DNA from: WLXB01 sp040221475
GTDB taxonomy: Bacteria; Pseudomonadota; Alphaproteobacteria; Rhodospirillales; Rhodospirillaceae
DNA: 64,000 nucleotides
Direction: 5' to 3'
Assembly: GCA_040221475.1 (NCBI GenBank)
Contig: JAVKEJ010000052.1
Coordinates: 62,001 to 126,000 of the forward strand
Under the pieces are notes generated by a model, which saw nothing but the letters and a program-made list of their open reading frames with translations, had not been told where the DNA came from and did not search any database. The translations under genes and the position numbers were made by a program. Positions within the stretch are counted from its first letter, which is position 1. Each line of letters starts with the position of its first letter. Below, in pieces: positions 43,982 to 52,815 of the stretch.

Positions 43982-44534
43982 CCTCGTTAAAGCTAACGGC
44001 CATGTGGCGCTTAACTGTGACATGGCCGTCAAGCTGCGCTTCTTTGGAATAAGATGTGGATTTCCGCTCTTGTTTTTCACGCACGGAGTCCACAACAGAT
44101 TTCATGAATGAATTGATGACTTGGATGTTGGCTTTGAGCAGACTTGCGTTGTCTTTCATCAATTCCGTGAGACGAGAAGCAGACTGAATCAGCGCGTTGC
44201 GTTTCGGTTCTTCCATATCTTTCAGAAGCTTAGGATTACGGTGAAACGCATTCATTTGCTGTTGATACAGGCGCGCCAAGTCTTGCTTGCGCTCGCCGAG
44301 CACATGCACGTCCTGCACGCGGTGCTTTTTCAGAGCGACGTTTTCTTTCATCAGCAGGTCATTGAGCTGCCGAATAATCTGAAACACGTCTTCGCCTTTA
44401 TCGCGTGGTGGCAAGTGATCCAGGCGACCATTCGGCCCCCGCTGACGGGCAGCCTGTTGGCCCATGCGATTGCCGGGCGCAGATTGCTGGCCAGGTTGGC
44501 GCAGACGGGGGGGCATCTTTGGATGTGCATTCAT
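43974..44534 (-). CDS. flgN: FlgN/FlbY-like flagellar export chaperone
   Basis: A 186-aa, mostly helical protein placed directly before flgK, where the HAP1/HAP3 export chaperone FlgN is expected. Residues 45-165 resemble FlgN: DVFQIIRQLNDLLMKENVAL, RKQDLARLYQQQMNAF and an SRLTELMKDNASLLKANIQV coil. The N-terminal 45 residues are Pro/Gln/Arg-rich and low in complexity, and a basic C-terminal tail follows. The call rests on helical pattern and gene order; FlgN sequences are poorly conserved. Confidence 0.65.
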   Translation of the reverse strand: MNAHPKMPPRLRQPGQQSAPGNRMGQQAARQRGPNGRLDHLPPRDKGEDVFQIIRQLNDLLMKENVALKKHRVQDVHVLGERKQDLARLYQQQMNAFHRNPKLLKDMEEPKRNALIQSASRLTELMKDNASLLKANIQVINSFMKSVVDSVREKQERKSTSYSKEAQLDGHVTVKRHMAVSFNEVT

Positions 44535-44535
44535 G

Positions 44536-45021
44536 TCAGATCACCCTTTCAATGGTTGAAGCTGTCGCCGAGATTGGCGCGATAGGCGCACCGGTGGCTC
44601 CAGGCATTTTTGCAGCACTGGCGGGCAGGGCTGCGGCCGTCGCTGCAGCGGCGGCCGCCGCGCTTGAAGAGGTTGCGTTAGCAGGTGACGTTTCGTTTTG
44701 AGATTGAATCAATGACTTCATGACCGCGTCTGCAATGCCGATGGAGCCGCTTTTGACCATCTCTTTGCCGTACTCTTGGTTGAGCATTGAGCGCCAAACG
44801 TCTTCCGCATGGCCGCCGCCAAACATGCCGCCGGAGTCAATATCGGTGTTCATGTATTCAAGCATTTGCCCGATAAAGAACGACTCAAACTCTTTGCCGG
44901 CGGCGCGGGCCTGTTCTTCGGTCATCGCATTTTTTGCGCTCGCCTGACCGGAAACACGGTTCTGCGTACCGGCGCTATAGGCATCACTGGCCTGAGAGAG
45001 AAGGGCTGCTGGATCAAGCAT
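44536..45021 (-). CDS. flgJ: FlgJ-type rod-binding protein (no muramidase domain)
   Basis: Rod assembly factor. The 161-aa protein keeps only the FlgJ N-terminal rod domain: AAGKEFESFFIGQMLEYMNT, HAEDVWRSMLNQEYGKEMVK and SGSIGIADAVMKSLI. The peptidoglycan hydrolase domain of enteric FlgJ is absent, usual for alphaproteobacteria. The Ala-rich C-terminus (about 115-145) is low in complexity. The start overlaps the flgI stop by one base. Confidence 0.85.
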   Translation of the reverse strand: MLDPAALLSQASDAYSAGTQNRVSGQASAKNAMTEEQARAAGKEFESFFIGQMLEYMNTDIDSGGMFGGGHAEDVWRSMLNQEYGKEMVKSGSIGIADAVMKSLIQSQNETSPANATSSSAAAAAAATAAALPASAAKMPGATGAPIAPISATASTIERVI

Positions 45022-46190
45022 TACATCACCTCAATTTCAGCATGCAGAGCCCCAGACGCTTTGATGGCCTGCAGAATAGAAATCATGTCACGTGGGCCGA
45101 CTCCCAGAGAGTTCAAGCCGTTGACGAGGTCTTGCAAGTTCACGCCGCCGTTCACCACTTGCAGGCGCCGTTCCTCGTCTTCATCAATTTCAATTTGTGT
45201 GCGCGGAACAACAACCGTCTCACCCGCTTCAGAGAATGGTGCCGGTTGCGAGACCTGCGGCGTTTCTGTGACACGAATGGTCAGGTTGCCTTGGGCAATG
45301 GCCACTTGTGAAATCCGCACGCCATCGCCAATCACAATCACGCCGGTTGATTCATCGATGACAACGCGCGCCGGCAGATCCGGTTCAATGCGCAACTGTT
45401 CAATGTCTGTGACCAAGTTAACGACTGAGGTCGCGTAGCCTTGGGGCACTTGCAATTGCACTGTACCGGGGTCCATCGCGACTGCAGCCGTAGTGCCGAG
45501 GAACGCGTTAATGGCGTCAGACATCCGGCGGGCGGTGGTAAAATCAGGGTTGTGCAAGCCAATCTTCACGGACATCAAGTCGGCCAGGGCAAAATCAATT
45601 TCCCGCTCGACAATGCCACCGGCTGGAATGCGGCCATTGGTCGGCACCCCCCGTGAGACAACTTCAGCCGCGCCCTGCGCCACGAAGCCGCCCACTTGAA
45701 CCGGACCTTGAGCCACGGCGTAGACTTCGCCATCGGCCCCAATCAGCGGCGTAACCGCGAGCATACCGCCTTGCAGGCTATCGGCATCGCCTAAGGAGCT
45801 GACGGTGACGTCCACCCGTGCGCCCTGACGGGCGAAGGGGGGCATGGTCGCGGTCACCAGTACGGCTGCGATGTTGTCGGTATCCAGATTGCCGTCGCGG
45901 GTGTTGACGCCCAAGCGCTCCAACATGCCAATCAGGCTTTCCCGTGTGGCCGCCATGGAGTTCAACTCATCGCCGGTGCCTTGCAGGCCCGTCACCAGAC
46001 CATAGCCCACCAGCAGGTTGTCGCGGACCCCTTCGAAGGTGGCGATGTCCTTAATGCGTGAAGACGCCTCGGCGTGGCTGGCACTGGCCAAAATCATGGC
46101 GGCCATCACCACATGCATCCCGATCATCCAAACCCGGTTGATCAGGTCTTGCGGTGCTAAGGCTTCTGTTATGCGGCGCAGATCTAACAT
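45021..46190 (-). CDS. flgI: Flagellar P-ring protein FlgI
   Basis: Periplasmic P-ring subunit around the rod. A signal peptide (about 20-42, MIGMHVVMAAMILASASHAEA) is followed by SSRIKDIATFEGVRDNLLVG-YGLVTGLQGTGD, ALVTA-type and VLVTATMPPFARQGARVDV-TVSSLGDADSL, and C-terminal LQDLVNGLNSLGVGPRDMIS. The ATG at 46190 is preferred to an in-frame start 30 bases upstream because GAGGA precedes it by 4 bases; this gives 389 aa. It is divergent from fliX, and a sigma-54 promoter plus FlbD-like site lie upstream. Confidence 0.96.
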   Translation of the reverse strand: MLDLRRITEALAPQDLINRVWMIGMHVVMAAMILASASHAEASSRIKDIATFEGVRDNLLVGYGLVTGLQGTGDELNSMAATRESLIGMLERLGVNTRDGNLDTDNIAAVLVTATMPPFARQGARVDVTVSSLGDADSLQGGMLAVTPLIGADGEVYAVAQGPVQVGGFVAQGAAEVVSRGVPTNGRIPAGGIVEREIDFALADLMSVKIGLHNPDFTTARRMSDAINAFLGTTAAVAMDPGTVQLQVPQGYATSVVNLVTDIEQLRIEPDLPARVVIDESTGVIVIGDGVRISQVAIAQGNLTIRVTETPQVSQPAPFSEAGETVVVPRTQIEIDEDEERRLQVVNGGVNLQDLVNGLNSLGVGPRDMISILQAIKASGALHAEIEVM

Positions 46191-46274
46191 TCTGTCCTCT
46201 TTTTCGCTCCTGTCTCCCAAATCGCACCAAAAATAGAGGCCCGATCGGGAATACGTTTTCCCGTTCCCTCATAT

Positions 46275-46289
46275 GCGAAAAGCATGCCA
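46275..46289 (-). promoter_or_regulatory. Sigma-54 promoter of the flgI operon
   Basis: On the minus strand TGGCATGCTTTTCGC keeps TGGCA, the GG-N10-GC spacing and the GC of the -12 box. It lies about 85 bases upstream of the flgI start and about 95 bases downstream of an FlbD-like palindrome. The spacer GCTTT is the same as in the flgF promoter. Confidence 0.65.
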
Positions 46290-46383
46290 TCCTGGGTTCT
46301 GAGCTAACCCTATGGAAATAAAAGATTTTCTGTCGGGCTGAGAGTGTGTAAAGTGGCTTTCAACCATGCGTGAGCGGCTTTGA

Positions 46384-46404
46384 CCCGGCAGTTATTGCCC
46401 AGTG
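46384..46404. promoter_or_regulatory. FlbD-like enhancer palindrome between flgI and fliX
   Basis: CCCGGCAGTTATTGCCCAG is the reverse-orientation counterpart of the element at 15592; read toward their own genes the two sites agree over most of 21 bases. It is about 95 bases upstream of the flgI sigma-54 promoter and about 75 bases upstream of the fliX start, so it could influence both directions. Confidence 0.6.
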
Positions 46405-46475
46405 GACGGCAGCCCGGACCATGGTATTGAAGAGTATGTGATGAGACGTTTTCAAACCGCAGGCGGATCACTTCT

Positions 46476-46931
46476 ATGGCGATGAAGGTGGGCGGGCCCA
46501 GTGGCCCTTCGCGCATTCAAACCACTAAGACTGACAAGGCAAAGAAATCCGGGAAACCGGGTGAATTTGCCTCGCATCTGCGTCGCGTGGACGCCGCGAC
46601 GGGCGAAGAAATTGCCCCCGCCGAGCGCGCGGGCCCAGTGGCCGATGTCGGAGGCATCCTGGCGGCTCAGTCCGTCGCCCCCCAAACCGGTGCCACGCCA
46701 GACTATTCCGAGCGTAAACGCCGGGCGCGCAAGGGGGAGGATATCCTCGACCGCCTGGAGGAGGTGCGCCGCGGCCTTTTGCTGGGGAATGTCCCCAAAG
46801 AGAAGCTCGCCGCGCTCGCCAGATTGGTTCGCGAAAAGCGCGAAAAAGGCGCAGATCCGCTCATATCGCAGCTATTGGACGAGATTGAACTGCGGGCCGA
46901 GGTCGAATTGGCCAAGTTGTCCAGACGCTAG
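46476..46931 (+). CDS. fliX: Flagellar assembly regulator FliX
   Basis: Links completion of the early basal body to FlbD activity in Caulobacter. The 151-aa protein shows the FliX features: an N-terminal VGGPSGPSRIQTTKTDKAKK, a middle Pro/Ala region and a helical C-terminal domain (ILDRLEEVRRGLLLGNVPKE and ISQLLDEIELRAEVELAKL). It is divergent from flgI, the conserved alphaproteobacterial arrangement, and upstream of dksA. Confidence 0.93.
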   Translation: MAMKVGGPSGPSRIQTTKTDKAKKSGKPGEFASHLRRVDAATGEEIAPAERAGPVADVGGILAAQSVAPQTGATPDYSERKRRARKGEDILDRLEEVRRGLLLGNVPKEKLAALARLVREKREKGADPLISQLLDEIELRAEVELAKLSRR

Positions 46932-47047
46932 GCTAAGTTGTCCGGACGCCACCAAAAATATTTATAAATAAAATCAATATCTTAGAAGATTGCGCCGTGG
47001 AAACGTCTACTGAAATGACAAGGTTGTGAATTGGGCCTGATTCCCTA

Positions 47048-47076
47048 TTGCCGCAGCAAAACCCTGTCCCTATAGT
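47048..47076 (+). promoter_or_regulatory. Sigma-70-type promoter of dksA
   Basis: TTGCCG and TATAGT are separated by exactly 17 bases, placing transcription start near 47083, just ahead of the dksA coding region. Confidence 0.6.
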
Positions 47077-47100
47077 CCCGCGCCATCAACCTAACCACTC

Positions 47101-47532
47101 ATGGCTCAGGGGCTTATGACTGTCAATCTTCCACCAGATTACCGTCCGACCAAAAAAGAAGAGTTCATGAATGCCAAGCAGCAGGAGTACTTCCGTCAGA
47201 AGTTGCTCGCCTGGCGCAGTGAACTGATGAAGGAAACCGAGGAAACCCTCGAGAGCCTTCAAGATGGCGGACTGCAAGAGCCCGACCTGGCAGACCGGGC
47301 GACGGCGGAAATGGAACGCTCGTTGGAGTTGCGCACCCGGGACCGGGCGCGCAAGCTGATCTCAAAAATCGAGGCGGCGCTCGCCCGGATTGAAGAGGGC
47401 ACGTACGGCTATTGCGAAGAAACCGATGAGCCCATCAGCCTCAAGCGGCTAGAAGCGCGGCCCATCGCCACGCTCAGCTTGGAAGCGCAAGAGCGGCATG
47501 AGCGGATGGAACGAACGCACCGTTCAGAATAA
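47101..47532 (+). CDS. dksA: RNA polymerase-binding regulator DksA
   Basis: Binds the RNA polymerase secondary channel and works with ppGpp. The 143-aa protein has the coiled coil (YFRQKLLAWRSELMKETEET, with DLADRATAEMERSLELRTRD) and the C-terminal finger GTYGYCEETDEPISLKRLEA-RPIATLSLEAQERHE. Only one of the four zinc-finger cysteines remains, a state known in alphaproteobacterial DksA. An alternative ATG at 47116 has AGGGG close upstream. A good sigma-70 promoter lies at 47048-47076. Confidence 0.95.
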   Translation: MAQGLMTVNLPPDYRPTKKEEFMNAKQQEYFRQKLLAWRSELMKETEETLESLQDGGLQEPDLADRATAEMERSLELRTRDRARKLISKIEAALARIEEGTYGYCEETDEPISLKRLEARPIATLSLEAQERHERMERTHRSE

Positions 47533-47548
47533 AACGAACGCACCGTTC
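47510..47548. repeat. 16-bp direct repeat across the dksA 3' end
   Basis: AACGAACGCACCGTTC occurs at 47510-47525, inside the last dksA codons, and again at 47533-47548. The period is 23 bases. It directly precedes the 24-bp repeats at 47555. Confidence 0.8.
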
Positions 47549-47554
47549 TTACTT

Positions 47555-47626
47555 GCGCGGACCCGGCGCATGACAAACGCGCGGACCCGGCGCAAGATAA
47601 ACGCGCGGACCCGGTGCAAGACAAAC
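47555..47626. repeat. Three tandem 24-bp repeats between dksA and baiN-like gene
   Basis: Three contiguous 24-base units begin with GCGCGGACCCGG and end in AAAC or TAAAC; they differ at a few positions only. The core GCGCGGACYCGGCGCA recurs near 53029 in another intergenic region, so this is a dispersed element. In one frame the units give the octapeptide pattern ARTRRMTN / ARTRRKIN / ARTRCKTN, but no plausible gene starts there. Confidence 0.85.
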
Positions 47627-47675
47627 CTACGCCCCGAGGGTTTTGCAAGGCCCTGCGATGCCCTAGAACGTTCCC

Positions 47676-48929
47676 ATGAATAATCCTGTGAACTACGATG
47701 CCATTATCTTGGGCGCGGGCGGTGCGGGCCTGATGGCCGCCGCCACGGCAGGTCAGGCGGGCGTGCGCGTCCTGGTGCTCGATCACGCCGATGCCCCCGG
47801 TAAGAAAATTCTCATCTCAGGCGGTGGGCGCTGTAACTTCACCAATATGGGGAGCGGGCCAGAGTGCTTCCTGTCCGACAATCCGCATTTCGCCAAGTCC
47901 GCCCTCAGCCGCTACACCCAATGGGATTTCCTCGCCCTGGTCGAGCGCCACAAAATTGCCTGGCATGAAAAAACGTTGGGCCAGTTGTTTTGCGATGGGT
48001 CGGCCCGGCAGATCGTCGCGATGCTGTTGGACGAATGCCAGCAGGCCAGCGGTGCCGGCAACGTGGATATCAAACTCTCCGCGACCATTGGCGAGATCAG
48101 CCACGCTGATGGACAGTTCAGGGTTGGTGTTGGCGCGGACGTCTACATTGCCCCCCAACTCGTCGTCGCCACCGGTGGGCCGTCGATCCCCAAAATGGGC
48201 GCCACGGGCCGCGCCTACGCCATCGCCAAACAATTTGGGGTGGATGTGGTCACCCCGCGTCCGGCCCTGGTGCCGTTTACCCTCGGCCCGGACGATCAAT
48301 TGTTCCGTGACATCTCCGGTGTGGCCTGTCCGGCGGTCGCAACCGTCAGCACCACACATGGCGAAGTGTCCTTTGAAGAAGCGGTGTTGTTCACCCACAA
48401 GGGACTGTCAGGCCCAGCCATACTCCAGGTCTCGTCTTACTGGAGGTCCGGGCAACCTATCTCTTTAAGACTGGTGGACGATGCCGCCGCCAAACTGCGC
48501 GATGCCAAACGGCGTATGCCACGGGCGTACCTCAAAGCCGCCCTGGCCGAACTGCTGCCCAACCGTCTGGCCGAGGCGCTGACCACGCGCATTGCCCGCA
48601 CAACCGCGATCACGACGGACATCACCGCACAACTCGGCAATGTCGCCGACGCCACGCTGGAGAGTGTTGCAGAAAGCCTGAGCCAGTTAACCTTCCGGCC
48701 CACAGGCACAGAAGGCTATGCCAAGGCCGAGGTCACAGCGGGCGGCATCAGCACCGCGGCGCTATCGTCCAAAACCATGGCCGTGCGCGATCTGCCAGGG
48801 TTGTATTTTATTGGCGAAGCGGTCGACGTCACCGGCTGGCTCGGCGGCTACAACTTCCAATGGGCCTGGTCGTCGGGGGTGGCGGCGGGCCAGGCGATCA
48901 GTCAGGTGGTTGCGGCGCGGGCCGGGTGA
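47676..48929 (+). CDS. BaiN/YhiN (HI0933)-family FAD flavoprotein
   Basis: A 417-aa FAD-binding oxidoreductase of unknown substrate. Family marks are the dinucleotide-binding AIILGAGGAGLMAAATAGQA, the signature APGKKILISGGGRCNFTNM, LVVATGGPSIPKMGATGRAY and the C-terminal GLYFIGEAVDVTGWLGGYNF with WAWSSGVAAGQAI. The length fits the family. It has no obvious link to the flagellar genes. Its base composition is more GC-rich than the surrounding sequence. Confidence 0.88.
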   Translation: MNNPVNYDAIILGAGGAGLMAAATAGQAGVRVLVLDHADAPGKKILISGGGRCNFTNMGSGPECFLSDNPHFAKSALSRYTQWDFLALVERHKIAWHEKTLGQLFCDGSARQIVAMLLDECQQASGAGNVDIKLSATIGEISHADGQFRVGVGADVYIAPQLVVATGGPSIPKMGATGRAYAIAKQFGVDVVTPRPALVPFTLGPDDQLFRDISGVACPAVATVSTTHGEVSFEEAVLFTHKGLSGPAILQVSSYWRSGQPISLRLVDDAAAKLRDAKRRMPRAYLKAALAELLPNRLAEALTTRIARTTAITTDITAQLGNVADATLESVAESLSQLTFRPTGTEGYAKAEVTAGGISTAALSSKTMAVRDLPGLYFIGEAVDVTGWLGGYNFQWAWSSGVAAGQAISQVVAARAG

Positions 48930-48949
48930 GGGGCATCACGTGCTAAACG

Positions 48950-49756
48950 CTACTTCTCAAAACTCGGCGGAAAAACATTCGTGATAAATTCATACCCGGC
49001 TCTGTGTCCCACCGTGCCGCCACTGCTGATGAAGGCCAGGGGGCGATAGTCGGCATCCACATACAGGTTGAACGACGCGCGGATCGTTTCGGATGTTTCA
49101 CCACCGGGCAGAGATTCCTCAAACACAAACTGTAAAACCTCTAAGTCTTCGTAGGCGTGAACCCCATGCACATGCACATCGCTGCCGCCGCCCTCCAGCA
49201 AGGAGAAATCCGCATGCAGGGCTTGGCCAATCCACTGGTACGCGCGCTGATCTGTTGCGTCTTTTTTGAACTGCCGGGTGAGGGCAAACATCGCCATCAC
49301 ACTCGGCGACAAATCGACAAAACAGGTTGCACCGCACGTTGCGTCTATGGTGCGCTGTTCGTCGCCAACATCCACGGTGATCACAGCGCTGGGCCGGTCC
49401 AACGCAATCGCCACCTCCACCGGCACGCCGTCATACGCTCCGGTGCCGCGTGCTGCGGTTGAGCGTCCGTCTGCGTCATATGTCCACCGACCCTCCACCC
49501 GATAGGGCCGCTTGGCATCGGTGATGATGCTGGTTGTTGTCCACCCGCCGTCTGGGTGACGGACGGTTTCAAACACTTCCGTACGGGTTAAGCCTCGTCC
49601 AACAACGGTGATCGCCCCCGCATCTTCCAGCACATCGCAGTCGCCCATGGAGAACAGGGACGAGCGCTCGATGTCAGCGGACTCTGCTAAGGCCGCAGGT
49701 GCGGCGGTCAAGATGAAGAAAAAGAGGCTGATGGTTAGAAGGAATGTATGTTTCAT
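48950..49756 (-). CDS. Exported protein of unknown function
   Basis: A 268-aa protein with a clear signal peptide (residues 1-24, hydrophobic LLTISLFFFILTAAPAALA with AxA cleavage). The mature part is beta-rich, with paired Cys near DATCGATCFVDLSP. No family recognised. A periplasmic or outer-membrane location is likely. It converges on the flavoprotein gene and lies alone on its strand between that and the membrane-protein gene at 49810. Confidence 0.6.
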   Translation of the reverse strand: MKHTFLLTISLFFFILTAAPAALAESADIERSSLFSMGDCDVLEDAGAITVVGRGLTRTEVFETVRHPDGGWTTTSIITDAKRPYRVEGRWTYDADGRSTAARGTGAYDGVPVEVAIALDRPSAVITVDVGDEQRTIDATCGATCFVDLSPSVMAMFALTRQFKKDATDQRAYQWIGQALHADFSLLEGGGSDVHVHGVHAYEDLEVLQFVFEESLPGGETSETIRASFNLYVDADYRPLAFISSGGTVGHRAGYEFITNVFPPSFEK

Positions 49757-49809
49757 GGTCAGCCTTTTTAAATGCTAAGCGCTCTGAAGGTGGACATACA
49801 CCTACTCCA

Positions 49810-51123
49810 TTAGCTTCCTATCTTAAACCGGCGACGCAATGAAAAGCCGAGTGTAAATAGTACAATTGCGCTTAAAACTGAATGTATGACGAGTATCACC
49901 TGGCCCCATACTGTCGCCGCTACAACAAGCGTGCGGGAGTTAAATATTCCCAGAGGGTTAAACATTGTTTGAAGCGGTAGGAACCAAGAACGACTTAGTC
50001 TGGCGTCGACGCACCAAGTCGCGTCGCTAAATACTGGTTTGCAGATAGGTAAAAATATTTCTCTCCAGCCGACATAAATTGATAAGGGGCGGAATGCTAA
50101 CTCACCACCATCAACTATGCTGATCAAAACCGCAGTTATGATGTAAAAAGTTATAAAATATGCGAACGCCCTTGCAGGGCTTCCTCCAAATCCACTAAAG
50201 ACGCCATACATTGCTCCTATCAACCTACTGAAGCCTCGATCATGATGCCATTCTGTTTGCATCTCTACAGTCCGCATATTGTGTGCTTCGAGGGAGTAAC
50301 CTGATTTCTCTAAGTGCCCTCTCATCCTTGAGTAGCCTTGAGCACTATCTAAAATTGTATCGTATGGAACGGTTGAAAATTTACTTCCTATGATTTGTAC
50401 ATATCGAGAATAGGGCGTGCCTTCAAACGACTGAGGGACATCAAGAGAGCGTACCCAGGTGTCAATAATTTTTAGATTCTTTAGTGATTTTTCTCCAAGC
50501 ACTATTGAGCAAATTCTTGTCCCGAAAATGCGGAGGTCAACGTCTTCGTTAGCTGTAATTCTAATTTCTCCAATAGTGCAGTTAATGAACCTGACTGAGC
50601 TTTTTGCGGAGAGGGTGACTTTCGCAATAGTAAGGCCTGAAATCACGACTGTATTATGAGCAAGTTCGATATTGAGGTTCCTGATGTTTGTGGTCTCAGG
50701 CGCCTTGTTTGTATTTCGTTGCGAAGGGATACCGGCTTGGCCTAGTCGCAGTTCCTGTGTTGGGCATTTGATTGATAAATCGAACGGCTGGCCATGAAGA
50801 AAAAGGCTATTAAGTAATTTGCTTCCACTTTTGAAGAAATCTTCGTCCGCGGAAAAGATTATTTCTCCAGGCGGGTTGAAATCGTAATTGGCTTTATTAA
50901 CGATAAACTGCCAAATACGTTCGTCCGGAAAATAAAGGTTTATATTAACTGCGTTCTGGAGCCATGAAGCAAACCCATCGGTGACTCTAGTGGCCGTTGA
51001 AGGCCAAAAGTATTTTGCGATGGGAAAAAAGCGGTCGCTTAATGTGGCATTGAATCTAAATCTGGGTAGTTTAGACGTCATCTGGCTAAAGATATCTGGA
51101 ATGGGGTAAGGTTTCTCTGACAT
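49810..51123 (-). CDS. AT-rich membrane protein with right-handed-repeat-like domain
   Basis: A 437-aa protein. Residues about 130-250 form regular short beta units (TTNIRNLNIELAHNTVVISG, VRFINCTIGEIRITANEDVD, LKNLKIIDTWVRSLDV) resembling pentapeptide or beta-helix repeats. Two hydrophobic segments follow (about 325-347, AFAYFITFYIITAVLISIVDGG, and about 400-425, VVAATVWGQVILVIHSVLSA), so the C-terminus is membrane-anchored and could be a two-helix channel-type module. Codon use and base composition are much more AT-rich than the neighbours, which suggests horizontal transfer. Function unknown. Confidence 0.6.
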   Translation of the reverse strand: MSEKPYPIPDIFSQMTSKLPRFRFNATLSDRFFPIAKYFWPSTATRVTDGFASWLQNAVNINLYFPDERIWQFIVNKANYDFNPPGEIIFSADEDFFKSGSKLLNSLFLHGQPFDLSIKCPTQELRLGQAGIPSQRNTNKAPETTNIRNLNIELAHNTVVISGLTIAKVTLSAKSSVRFINCTIGEIRITANEDVDLRIFGTRICSIVLGEKSLKNLKIIDTWVRSLDVPQSFEGTPYSRYVQIIGSKFSTVPYDTILDSAQGYSRMRGHLEKSGYSLEAHNMRTVEMQTEWHHDRGFSRLIGAMYGVFSGFGGSPARAFAYFITFYIITAVLISIVDGGELAFRPLSIYVGWREIFLPICKPVFSDATWCVDARLSRSWFLPLQTMFNPLGIFNSRTLVVAATVWGQVILVIHSVLSAIVLFTLGFSLRRRFKIGS

Positions 51124-51161
51124 AACTTGACGCCCTTTATATTAACTGCCGATAATTACCC

Positions 51162-51725
51162 CTACTTCGCCTCAGGCTTGAAGCGCCATTCGCGCCAGCG
51201 TTTGCCGTCGCGGTGTTCAAACACCACCAGGGTTTTGATGGAGCGACGGCCACCGTCTTCGGTTTCAAAAAAGTCTTCTTCAATCTGCACCAGGGTGTTG
51301 TCGGTCAGGCCCCATTTGTACACATTCGCCCCCAGCCATTTGCCGGTGCCGAATATACCGCCCACGGCTTCACGCACCTGGGCGATGCCTTTCACCCGTT
51401 CTTCCGCGCCGGCCTCGGTGATTTCGTACATGGTGAACTCGTCGTCTAAACCTTGCAGCGCGCCTTCAATATCCATGGCCTGAAACGCTGCTTCCGATGT
51501 GGCGATGATCTCGGCGTAGGGATTGTCGTCTTCATAGAACCGGCTTTGGGCATGTTCAAAACCGTTGCTGGTGGTTTCCGTGGTTTCCGTGGGTGCTGAG
51601 GTTTCGATGTTGGCGCTGTGGTCCTCGGCGGGGTCTGTGTCGCAGGCGGCAACCACAACCAGGGCAGAGAGAACAAGCAAGCTCTGCGTGAACCGGTTGA
51701 AACGCTTTGAAGTGTTGAGCGGCAT
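51162..51725 (-). CDS. Lipoprotein with SnoaL/NTF2-like domain
   Basis: A 187-aa protein with a type II signal peptide: a hydrophobic LLVLSALVVVAAC ending in lipobox Cys28. An acidic/Thr-rich linker (29-60) follows. The C-terminal part has AEIIATSEAAFQAMDIEGAL, LDDEFTMYEITEAGAEERVK and EQR-type beta strands (LVVFEHRDGKRWREWRF), consistent with an NTF2/SnoaL-like fold. Ligand unknown. It is 44 bases from the oxidoreductase gene on the same strand. Confidence 0.65.
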   Translation of the reverse strand: MPLNTSKRFNRFTQSLLVLSALVVVAACDTDPAEDHSANIETSAPTETTETTSNGFEHAQSRFYEDDNPYAEIIATSEAAFQAMDIEGALQGLDDEFTMYEITEAGAEERVKGIAQVREAVGGIFGTGKWLGANVYKWGLTDNTLVQIEEDFFETEDGGRRSIKTLVVFEHRDGKRWREWRFKPEAK

Positions 51726-51769
51726 GGGACTCTCCTGATGTGGTGTGTGGCCTGATCTGGTATGTGGCC

Positions 51770-52603
51770 TTACTTGTTTTGCATCTTTTTTTGTTTTGCC
51801 TGTTGGGTCGCGAGGAATTTCTCAATCTCCGCCTGCGGGTTCATCACGGTATCGGAATACAACCCGATGGCCGTGTTCAGATACGCGGCCCCCTCCAGGT
51901 GGTCGAGGATGAAGGCGGCAAAGTCCGCATAGGTGATGATGCGCGCACCGGGGGTATCGTTGGTCAGGTTGAATTGCATGTCGCCACGGGCGGGGTCTTC
52001 CACCATGAAGCCGGGGCGCAGCAAAATGTACTCCAGCCCGCTGGCGGCAATCATCTCTTCCATTTCGTACATGTCGTTGTACAGATAGCGCGCATTCCAC
52101 CGCCACATCTGGGTCATATCCGTAGGTGAGGGTTTAGGCGCGTTAACGTCAGAGCGATGCTCCACGCCGGTGGAACTGGCCATGATCAACCGCGCATTAC
52201 CTTTGGCCTTCATGGCGGCGATCAGGTTGGTGGCCATCACCGTGTAAATGTCCACCGGGCCGACTTCGGCCATGGGGTCAGCGGGCGCACTGCGCCCGAC
52301 CATGGAGACGACCACTTCATCGCCGTCCAGCATATTTTCCAGCGAGGCGCGGTCACGGACGTCGCCCTGAAACAGTACAAGGTTCTCGTGCTCGATGCCC
52401 AGCTTCGACGGCGTGCGGGCAAGGCCCTTGATTTTGTACCCGGCGGCGAGACCTTGGCGGATGATTTCCCGGCCCGCGCGCGACGTTGCCCCGATCAGCG
52501 CGATGGTGGGTTTATCGCCGTGACTTTCGGCTGAGGCCAGGCGCGACCCCGTGAGGGTTAAAGCTGAAGCGGATGATGTGATTAAGAAACGTCTGCGACG
52601 CAT
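51770..52603 (-). CDS. Tat-exported atypical SDR / NAD(P)-binding protein
   Basis: A 277-aa NAD(P)-binding Rossmann protein. The N-terminus MRRRRFLITSSASALTLTGS is a Tat signal (RRRRFL) followed by an Ala cleavage site. IALIGATSRAGREIIRQGL is the dinucleotide-binding motif; VVVSMVGRSAP and LIMASSTGVEHRS fit the atypical SDR (NmrA-like) group. The ATG at 52603 is preferred because GGGGGAGGA stands 7 bases before it. Substrate unknown. Export of such an enzyme is unusual but the twin-arginine signal is clear. Confidence 0.7.
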   Translation of the reverse strand: MRRRRFLITSSASALTLTGSRLASAESHGDKPTIALIGATSRAGREIIRQGLAAGYKIKGLARTPSKLGIEHENLVLFQGDVRDRASLENMLDGDEVVVSMVGRSAPADPMAEVGPVDIYTVMATNLIAAMKAKGNARLIMASSTGVEHRSDVNAPKPSPTDMTQMWRWNARYLYNDMYEMEEMIAASGLEYILLRPGFMVEDPARGDMQFNLTNDTPGARIITYADFAAFILDHLEGAAYLNTAIGLYSDTVMNPQAEIEKFLATQQAKQKKMQNK

Positions 52604-52815
52604 GATGTGTCCTCCCCCGGACAGGTGAGCGCTATGAGCCAACGTGTCATGATCTTAGGGGAGGCGACGGGCATAAAGCCATGGGCAGGGAAGGGCGATT
52701 CGTGCTTTTCGAGGGGCCTATCCGTGCAGTGGGTACGCGATTTAGAGGAGGATTGGGTGTTTTAGGAAGGACACTGAGCGCCAGGTTTTCTCCTCTACTG
52801 TTTTATTTACCCTGG

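Noticed and set aside
47555..47626. CRISPR-like array
   Set aside because: The 24-base units are contiguous, with no unique spacers between repeats.
47498..47683. 61-aa open frame with octapeptide repeats
   Set aside because: It overlaps the end of dksA in another frame and its repeats are only the translation of the 24-bp tandem DNA repeat.
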